Assembly: GCF_037042905.1 (NCBI RefSeq)
Contig: NC_087251.1
Location: 35,954,501 to 36,018,500, forward strand
DNA length: 64,000 nucleotides
From: Lytechinus pictus
Taxonomy: Eukaryota > Echinodermata > Echinoidea > Temnopleuroida > Toxopneustidae
Reading direction: 5' to 3'
How positions within the stretch are numbered: the first letter of the stretch is position 1; the number at the start of each line of letters is the position of its first letter. Positions 61,501 through 64,000 of this stretch are shown one piece after another. The notes under the pieces were generated by a model, which was not told the DNA's origin, made no database searches, and was given only the letters and a program-made list of their open reading frames with translations. The translations under genes and the position numbers were made by a program.

Positions 61501-61973
61501 CTGTTAACAAGATTGTAGTTTTAGAAGAGAGTAATATGTTTCAATTTCCATGTTTCCAGTTTTTATTCATTGATCTCTTTTGTTTTACAACCCCCCCCCC
61601 CCCCTTTTCTTGGGGGTCTAGTGGAAATTAGACCAACTGGGCCTTGGACTAGATGAGAATTAGACTAAATGGGTATTTTAACAGTGAAATGTAGACCAAG
61701 TGGAAATTAGACCAATTGATAGTAGACCAAATGGGATAAGCCCATATGGTATTACCCTATCTGAGAAGTAGATTAACTACTTGTAGAACATGTGAATATA
61801 TACCCCATACACCATCACTTCATAGTAATATTAAAGATATGATGAAAAATAGATTTTCAGACTTCATCCTCAACTTCTTGAAAAAAGATCTTTTAGTATT
61901 AAACAAAATGTAAAATATTGTGAGAATGTTCTCCTTGCTTCCTTTTCCTTAGCAAAAAGAAGAAAATGGTGAG
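37455..61973 (+). CDS. ppp1r21: PPP1R21 (KLRAQ-motif coiled-coil protein), 5' 15 exons, 3' truncated
   Basis: Fifteen exons in one continuous frame encode 604 residues; the human protein is about 780, so the C-terminal TTKRSYEDQ region lies past the right edge. Residues 1-89 are the KLRAQ coiled coil: MSDLQAKYQKLAQEFAK, VRAQNQVLKKAV, then LDSLTFRNQQLTKRV. Residues ~124-230 continue the coiled coil. Residues 248-532 form the helical core with NFHTYTEQR-KIFPIDSA, LLPYQL, SIEEEC, LEHQLPIASQKL. Residues 533-597 carry RILLSSTESKEGLAQQV and LEQEKEHWVLEAQL, nearly identical to human. PPP1R21 is Fy-2 of the FERRY complex, a Rab5 effector linking early endosomes to mRNA and ribosomes, and was first described as a PP1 regulatory subunit. 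Two exons have partial tandem copies in the flanking introns. Confidence 0.95.
37830..41962. mobile_element. 4.1 kb inverted-terminal-repeat element, 8-bp target duplication
   Basis: Left end AGGGAGACCGCGCGGACG (37831), right end TCCGGTCTCCCT (ends 41962). The flanks carry ATCAATAT at 37822-37829 and 41963-41970. Both ends are CG-rich and unlike the host intron. The interior holds a ~0.9 kb tandem duplication and no recognisable transposase. A 67-codon minus frame (38212-38009) with KCRKC and KCDLC pairs could be a zinc-binding remnant. Superfamily unknown. Confidence 0.75.
39337..41150. repeat. ~0.9 kb tandem duplication inside the 4.1 kb element
   Basis: Copy 1 runs about 39337-40239 and copy 2 about 40240-41150. 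Shared landmarks: CGAACTTCGAAGGATGAT (39390, 40292), GTTACCATGGTGACC (39630, 40568), CCATGTTCTGAACATGG (39732, 40662), and a long G run followed by a long C run in both. The copies differ by small indels and substitutions. Confidence 0.9.
42294..42780 (-). mobile_element. 3' end of a CR1/Jockey-type LINE
   Basis: On the minus strand a frame ends EQYRNSFFPSTIIEWNHLSD, then SSFKKAI, the usual end of reverse transcriptase ORF2 in CR1-like LINEs, preceded by IKSKRRIRAKQFE and TTNIIDRQVTNN. A neighbouring frame (42756-42571) carries more upstream coding sequence, so a frameshift is present. The 3' end carries ATCCAG repeats at 42294-42311. 5'-truncated and dead. Confidence 0.85.
44237..44305 (+). 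CDS. ppp1r21: PPP1R21 exon 2
   Basis: Acceptor TTAATTCTAG, donor AAGGTCAG. It reads VRAQNQVLKKAVIEEQAKQN, then DAK; joined to exon 1 it makes the KVRAQ version of the KLRAQ motif. 69 nt, phase 0 at both ends. Confidence 0.95.
44306..44851 (+). other. PPP1R21 intron 2
   Basis: 546-bp intron; no repeat or further exon recognised. Confidence 0.8.
44852..44998 (+). CDS. ppp1r21: PPP1R21 exon 3
   Basis: Acceptor ATCCCATTTAG, donor AAGGTAAAT. It encodes EQLKIRDQKIRKFEQELDSL, then TFRNQQLTKRVNVLQDELD and a basic tail GKKSK. 147 nt, phase 0. Its last ~35 nt and following intron are duplicated downstream (45151 onward). Confidence 0.95.
45056..45150 (+). mobile_element. MITE family A, copy 4 (cut by duplication junction)
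   Basis: GGTGTTTCATAAAGCAATTG through CAGTAGCTTATAAAAG. The right end is missing exactly where the exon-3 duplicate begins. Confidence 0.85.
45168..46210 (+). mobile_element. hAT-like non-autonomous transposon with BED finger
   Basis: 1,043 bp bounded by perfect inverted repeats CAGAGATGCCAAC and GTTGGCATCTCTG, with 6-bp target duplications TGAGTC at 45162-45167 and 46211-46216. The interior encodes a BED-type zinc finger protein start (45559). hAT elements begin CAGRG and usually make 8-bp duplications; 5- and 6-bp groups are also described, so class assignment is likely but not certain. Confidence 0.85.
45559..45951 (+). CDS. BED zinc-finger fragment of hAT-type transposase
   Basis: 130-codon frame from ATG. 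Residues 39-65 carry the BED finger (Cys39, Cys42, His59, His65; HAFCTICSVDIS and RKHVGSKRH), then a Ser-rich linker, LLTYFTKQG and EDVTRAELFF, the usual start of the next hAT transposase segment. After about residue 101 the frame becomes non-homologous hydrophobic sequence and stops, so the catalytic and dimerisation regions are deleted. It is a fossil of the parent transposase and cannot move by itself. Confidence 0.75.
   Translation: MAENQQKKTKKWSQKYKTEYSLQYPCIRKSERGIYHAFCTICSVDISVEHGGRDDIRKHVGSKRHTDIAKTRSSSSTSTLLTYFTKQGTSEEEDVTRAELFFIIIKRIIPHYYYCLTGTFLLLSPHFFYI
46289..46423 (+). mobile_element. MITE family A, copy 5 (full length)
   Basis: GGAGTGTTTCATGAAGC to TTCCATGAATTGCTCCC. It is the duplicate of copy 4 and retains the right end. 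Confidence 0.85.
46755..46915. repeat. Degenerate minisatellite (TAGACCAAGTGG type)
   Basis: Irregular repeats of ATTAGACCAAATGG-like words. The same type recurs at 61615-61765. Confidence 0.65.
46959..47060 (+). CDS. ppp1r21: PPP1R21 exon 4
   Basis: Acceptor TTTTCTTCAACCAG, donor CAGGTAAAT. It encodes NKDMDNATHVKTSPN, then VIGEELRGKIHENETLHKQ, equivalent to human DEDLQKKIEENERLHIQ. 102 nt, phase 0. Confidence 0.9.
47507..48131 (+). pseudogene. Two truncated tandem copies of PPP1R21 exon 5
   Basis: Copy a (exon-like from 47587, acceptor CAATATAG intact) reads LYDLSEEHKKIVMELSSQLA, then SSQHHSMIEASEKQ, and runs into a stop at ~47750 without a donor. Copy b (about 47789-47838 and 48049-48125) has lost the acceptor and is split by a SINE. 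Both lack the second half of the exon. Each unit also carries ~80 bp of the upstream intron (ACATTTATTTCTT...GGCCAT), so the duplicated unit is intron tail plus exon head. Confidence 0.88.
47839..48048 (+). mobile_element. SINE-like insertion with ATT tail in exon-5 copy b
   Basis: Interrupts the exon copy between GCAGTAAA and CTGGCCAATC. It ends ATGCGCTGTATAAGTACC and then (ATT)n, the usual 3' end of SINEs in this type of genome. The head is not clear. Confidence 0.65.
48210..48401 (+). CDS. ppp1r21: PPP1R21 exon 5 (functional copy)
   Basis: Acceptor TTATAATACAG, donor GAGGTGTGT. It encodes LYDLSEEHRKIVTELSSKLA, NLERDSSQHHSVIEASEKQF and a Gln/Arg-rich coiled coil ending LQARDKE. This is the only one of three copies with both halves and a donor. 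192 nt, phase 0. Confidence 0.93.
48402..49411 (+). other. PPP1R21 intron 5
   Basis: About 1 kb, AT-rich, nothing recognised. Confidence 0.7.
49412..49538 (+). CDS. ppp1r21: PPP1R21 exon 6
   Basis: Acceptor ATTTTGGTAG, donor AAGGTGAGT. It encodes VREALIKAEQCSEELRRTKE, then a segment ending RIIQDKLPFNDE, matching human IINEKVPFND. 127 nt, ends phase 1. Confidence 0.93.
49539..49870 (+). other. PPP1R21 intron 6
   Basis: 332-bp intron, nothing recognised. Confidence 0.75.
49871..49923 (+). CDS. ppp1r21: PPP1R21 exon 7
   Basis: Acceptor GATATTGACAG, donor CAGGTAAGT. 53 nt encoding ELPELSRLNVPAHDKKHQ, matching human YNALNVPLHNRRHQ. Phases 1 to 0. Confidence 0.92.
49924..51064 (+). other. PPP1R21 intron 7
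   Basis: Contains a purine-rich patch (50130-50280, GAGAGA type) and an antisense LINE C-terminal remnant (50640-50960). Confidence 0.7.
50640..50960 (-). mobile_element. LINE ORF2 C-terminal remnant
   Basis: The minus strand reads AGERSFTVAAAKEWNKLP, then LRSETSLHRFKKQLKTYL and a stop at ~50752, the standard C-terminal signature of CR1/L2-like reverse transcriptases. It is followed by an AT-rich 3' tail. A different family from 42294. Confidence 0.8.
51065..51217 (+). CDS. ppp1r21: PPP1R21 exon 8
   Basis: Acceptor TTTTATATCAG, donor AAAGTAAGT. It encodes HRSMELMNQASSLVKELCAG, then LSNFHTYTEQRSKIFPIDSA and a tail ending SQVNQK. The central motif is nearly identical to the human protein. 153 nt, phase 0. 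Confidence 0.95.
51290..51358 (+). mobile_element. SINE 3' tail fragment
   Basis: AGTGCCTTGAGCACTC then GTGGATTTAGCGCGATATAA; the first part matches the tail of the SINE at 52107. Confidence 0.6.
51503..51538. repeat. TGATGA microsatellite
   Basis: ATGATGATGATGATGAA preceded by degenerate units. Confidence 0.8.
52003..52395 (+). mobile_element. MITE family A, copy 6 (split by SINE)
   Basis: The left part at 52003-52106 includes CAGCCAATCAGATGCAAG; the right end GTGAAATGCTTTTC resumes after the SINE at about 52385. Confidence 0.7.
52107..52378 (+). mobile_element. tRNA-derived SINE inserted in a MITE
   Basis: TGGTCTAGTGGTTCTGAC (A-box region) and GGTTCGAATCC (perfect B box), body with AAATGGGTACCAGCAGG, tail GTGCCTTGAGCACCTAGC. 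It is flanked on both sides by parts of one MITE copy. Confidence 0.85.
52574..52675 (+). CDS. ppp1r21: PPP1R21 exon 9
   Basis: Acceptor GTTAATCAACAG, donor TTGGTGAGA. It encodes FCSHLHENASYLRPLEQSFA, then AFNESTRDDALTTL; human has YLHENASYVRPLEEGM. 102 nt, phase 0. Confidence 0.93.
52676..53579 (+). other. PPP1R21 intron 9
   Basis: AT-rich, nothing recognised. Confidence 0.7.
53580..53668 (+). CDS. ppp1r21: PPP1R21 exon 10
   Basis: Acceptor TACATTTTTAG, donor AAGGTGAGA. It encodes ETATGLQDFAAKFSKYVAYL, then QKLLPYQLL; human ends FLRKILPYQLK. 89 nt, ends phase 2. Confidence 0.93.
53669..54562 (+). other. PPP1R21 intron 10
   Basis: Contains one short inverted-repeat element (54170-54363); otherwise nothing recognised. 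Confidence 0.7.
54170..54363. mobile_element. Short inverted-repeat element
   Basis: ATGACATTTGCTC and GCGACAATTGCTC on the left; inverse GAGCAATTGTCGC and GAGTAGATGTCAT on the right. Confidence 0.65.
54563..54792 (+). CDS. ppp1r21: PPP1R21 exon 11
   Basis: Acceptor of ten T's then CAG, donor AAAGGTATGG. 230 nt encoding SIEEECRLSTCSQTLESRNM through LTNLYEVMK; matches human SLEEECESSLCTSALRARNL and FHDVMK. Phases 2 to 1. Confidence 0.93.
55164..55303 (-). mobile_element. MITE family A, copy 7 (reversed)
   Basis: GTGAAGCATTTTGTCAAAG, GTAAGCTACTGAAATCCTTG, ending CCTCATGAAATGCTCTCC; the core is in inverse orientation. Confidence 0.75.
55447..55736. mobile_element. MITE family C (GTATTCTGA ends)
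   Basis: GGTCTGTATTCTGATCTCAG and, inverted, GGCCCGTATTCTGAAGTCAG bound 290 bp; both ends continue AGGTTTAA. Confidence 0.75.
55906..56033 (+). CDS. ppp1r21: PPP1R21 exon 12
   Basis: Acceptor TTGTTTACGCAG, donor AAGGTTAGT. It encodes DLSKNYNFKVSLEHQLPIAS, QKLKTTDECVVSSLISLVT and CTGK; human has IEHELPTATQKLITTNDCIL. 128 nt, phase 1 to 0. Confidence 0.94.
56034..56795 (+). other. PPP1R21 intron 12
   Basis: Contains one 130-bp MITE (56617-56746) that ends 50 bp before exon 13. Confidence 0.7.
56617..56746. mobile_element. MITE family B, copy 3
   Basis: GGGTCCGATAACACAAAG through AAGCTTTGCATTATGGGCC; same internal AATCGTA and TGTACAT landmarks. Confidence 0.8.
56796..56948 (+). CDS. ppp1r21: PPP1R21 exon 13
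   Basis: Acceptor TTTTTTCTGTGATAG, donor AAGGTAAAA. It encodes ISNFMKTNLDFFKSPVGYGN, a Gly/Ser-rich stretch, then CVPLLRQRAVAYMAALNK. Human has IASFFSNNLDYF and KKKAAAYMKSLRK. 153 nt, phase 0. Confidence 0.92.
56949..58783 (+). other. PPP1R21 intron 13
   Basis: The proximal part is AT-rich and unremarkable; the distal part holds an antisense LINE ORF1-type remnant (58150-58705) ending about 80 bp before exon 14. Confidence 0.7.
58150..58705 (-). mobile_element. LINE ORF1-type remnant (coiled coil plus RNA-binding-like)
   Basis: The minus strand has a coiled coil (CLEKVESKVMDLESRLQSQD), then, past stops, LGLQISQDTIDRSDLIGPRK and PIFVKF, the pattern of ORF1/endonuclease-linked LINE proteins in invertebrates. 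Several stops and shifts; not functional. Confidence 0.65.
58784..58978 (+). CDS. ppp1r21: PPP1R21 exon 14
   Basis: Acceptor TTGCTTTTCAG, donor CAGGTATGT. It encodes PCPETVPYSTAVQNQRILLS, STESKEGLAQQVASSSSRIA, then LEQEKEHWVLEAQLLQIKYD. This is the most conserved block seen. 195 nt, phase 0, clearly GC-richer than its introns. Confidence 0.95.
59168..60195. mobile_element. Inverted-terminal-repeat element with five ~160-190 bp tandem units
   Basis: Left end GTCTTGCCTGCATAGCAGAG, right end (inverse) GTCTCGCCTGCATTACGCAA. Between them are five degenerate units marked by TGGACATAAG or close forms at 59314, 59506, 59668, 59831 and 60001, each containing GGTCACATGA and AAGGTCAAAGGT. This arrangement is widespread in marine invertebrate genomes. 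No protein-coding potential. Confidence 0.8.
61615..61765. repeat. Degenerate minisatellite (TAGACCAAGTGG type)
   Basis: GGAAATTAGACCAACTGGG, TAGACCAAGTGGAAATTAG, TAGTAGACCAAATGGG in irregular array. Confidence 0.7.
61953..61973 (+). CDS. ppp1r21: PPP1R21 exon 15 (21-nt microexon candidate)
   Basis: A strong acceptor (CTTCCTTTTCCTTAG) and strong donor (GAG|GTAAGA) bound exactly 21 nt in phase 0, reading QKEENGE. The human protein continues here with KLEKENQRIADKLK, so a short Lys/Glu-rich insert is plausible. No other candidate exon was found between 58979 and the right edge. Too short for homology to be decisive. Confidence 0.5.
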
Positions 61974-64000
61974 GTAAGATATGCATGTGGAATGTGCGCT
62001 CTTTGTACATTGCATACATGCCTGGTGCTTCTATGGATAACGTCATATGATAATGACTGTTGTGTATGTAGTAATCTCGAGGTACTTTTAAGCTCAATTC
62101 CAGTTGTGGTAGGATAGGCCAGACCTATATGGGGGAATTTTAAGTTGTAGGAGCATTTCTATTTTGCAGAATCCACGACAGTGAAAGTGAATATTAGAAA
62201 ATTGTTTTGTAGAAATAAACTTTAAAATGGTCAATAATGGCAGCCAATTGTTTATGCAAATTAGGTGGTCAAAGCATGAGAAATAGGCTTGGGAAAAATT
62301 CTATTCAGAATGAACAAATTGAAATTATGTGAAATTGACCAGTAGTTCCAAAAAAAAACTCTCGAACTTCTTTCAGACACCTTTTTCCAAACTGACTCCA
62401 GTCAAGTATAGTGAGTGATTGTATTACCGACTGGCCTTGTATTATCGAAGGCGCGCATCGTACGCGTCAGAAAATAATTTCAAAACCTTGCACATTCTTC
62501 CAAATGGAACTTGAATAGAAAGATGATGTAAAATGGTCAAAAACACATTTTCAAAGTCTCAATATTCTAAAAATGATAAAATTTGGTCAAAATAGCTCAT
62601 CAGTGATTTTGTTGTTTTCTCAACTTTTTTGTAGAAAACACACGTTCGGAAATACAATACCTTTTTCAAGTGACCAAAATATTTCACATGCGAAGAGGGG
62701 TCCGATTGGAAGCTAATGTCGTAAAAAAAATAAACGAATTTGGCAAAATTTTTACATATTTATATTTTATAGGTAATTGTGTATTTATAGTGAAAGTTTG
62801 GTGAATTTTATGAGAATAATGTATTATATAGGATTGAATTCATGAAAAGTGTTCGGTAATACGATCCACTACCATACTTGAAAGCAATTCATGAGTTTCA
62901 TGCTTTAACTAGAGGGTTGCATGACAAAAGTGAAACCTATGAGCCAATGCAGGAAACCAACATTCAATTGCTAATTAAGCGTAAATGTACAAAACTTAAG
63001 CATAAGGAGATGTTGCAAGAATGTTGAGTTGCAATTGAATGAAAATAAACTACAAATTTGCCTTGAACCAGTTGACTTGTACTTTATTTACCAAGGGACT
63101 TTGCTTGATGCAGTGCGGCACACCAGATATGATATTTCCTTATTGAGATGAATATGAAACAAACAGACAATATTTGCCGATTGTATAATAATTTTGACTG
63201 AAGGACAATTCCCTTCTATCAATTTTCTCAGCCTACACACACACACATGCAAAATCAGTGAGATCTCAGTTTACATGAGAGATGGTCGGTGCTGTTTACT
63301 GCTTAGTAGGTATCCCTGAATTGAAATTGAAATCAAAATCGAATCAAAATTTGAATCGGATTCAGAATTGGAATTGAAATTGAAATCATGAGAGAAATGT
63401 CAGTCAATCTCACACATGTGTTTAGTATTCAAAGGTGAACCATTCAGATTATATTTCATCAATAGGTTAACATTCTCTTCGCTACCACAATTGGAATTGA
63501 GCCGTACTATTGACCTTTTTTGTTAATTTTTTTACTAACAATATAATTTGCACTCTCAACTATTATCCTCAGCATTCCTCAAATGTCTTTTTAATATTTG
63601 ATTCATTAGTTCTACAATGATATCTTGCTTTTACAAGGACTCTTGCATGGCAAGAATATGGCGATATATTAACACCCTTGCATCTTGCCTATTCTGTGCT
63701 GGAAAACACTTTCCCTTTTCACCTAGTGTTTTTCCAATTGTACATCTTCCTATGCTTAGTTGTTGTATATTTCTTTCCAAATTCCCCTTTTTTACAAGTA
63801 CTCTCTGCATTTAATGCTTATAAATTATTATAATTTGTATCCCCATTTATCTGCTAATTTAGTTCATCTGTTTAAAATCATGTATTCTCTCTATTGATCC
63901 TTCCTCCCCCCTTTTTTTTATTATCCTTTTCTCTTAGTACCTATTGTCCCTTCTGCCTCTTTTCTCCTTCACTTTCCCCAATTTTATCTTTCCAGTCTCT
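61974..64000 (+). other. PPP1R21 intron 15 (to right edge)
   Basis: AT-rich with a short GAATTGAAATT-type tandem repeat (63317-63390). No exon for the remaining PPP1R21 C-terminus was found, so the gene continues beyond the window. Confidence 0.5.
63317..63390. repeat. GAATTGAAATT-type short tandem repeat
   Basis: Repeats of GAATTGAAATTGAAATCAAA with base changes. Confidence 0.7.

Larger units (their letters stand above)
58979..61952 (+). other. PPP1R21 intron 14
   Basis: Holds a terminal-inverted-repeat element with five tandem units (59168-60195) and a degenerate minisatellite (61615-61765). A 128-codon open frame at 60472-60858 has no recognisable similarity. Confidence 0.65.

Noticed and set aside
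61974..64000. Remaining PPP1R21 exons (TTKRSYEDQ region)
   Set aside because: No matching coding stretch with suitable splice signals was found before the right edge.

Overview
The window is animal nuclear DNA, AT-rich and intron-dense, with short exons, GT-AG introns and many interspersed repeats. The protein orthologies (FoxN2/3, TMEM223, PPP1R21) and the repeat families (tRNA-derived SINEs, TTAA-flanked fold-back elements, CR1-like LINE tails) point to an invertebrate deuterostome. An echinoderm, probably a sea urchin, fits best. Species is not determinable by reading alone, and nothing bacterial or viral was recognised.

Three real genes are present. (1) About 8.6-18.7 kb, plus strand: the 3' half of a forkhead gene of the FoxN2/3 subfamily. 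The forkhead exons lie off the left edge. The visible exons encode the conserved 'DAA-MM---TPP' block, an acidic Ser/Asp/Glu stretch, the 'LGDSG' and 'PLPLKKR' motifs and the C-terminal 'LSGI' motif; two different C-termini are possible. (2) 28.9-30.2 kb, minus strand: a complete two-exon TMEM223 gene (277 aa, mitochondrial inner membrane). (3) 37.5 kb to the right edge, plus strand: PPP1R21 (KLRAQ coiled-coil protein, FERRY subunit 2). Fifteen exons are placed, giving 604 residues in one continuous frame; the C-terminal exons are beyond the window.

FOXN2 and PPP1R21 are also close neighbours in human 2p16.3, so the order foxN2/3 - PPP1R21 looks like ancient deuterostome microsynteny, here with TMEM223 between them.

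The rest is introns and intergenic DNA carrying mobile elements. These include a BED-finger hAT-like element with intact terminal repeats and target duplication; a 4.1 kb element with 8-bp target duplication and an internal 0.9 kb tandem duplication; a 2.9 kb terminal-inverted-repeat element made of satellite-like repeats; a 1 kb element with five units of about 160-190 bp; three LINE remnants; seven SINE pieces; and several MITE families.

The most unusual feature is repeated partial tandem duplication of exon ends: PPP1R21 exon 3 tail (x2, the second copy split by the hAT element), PPP1R21 exon 5 with its acceptor (x3, one copy split by a SINE) and TMEM223 terminal-exon tail (x3). I found no novel defence-type or enzymatic system.
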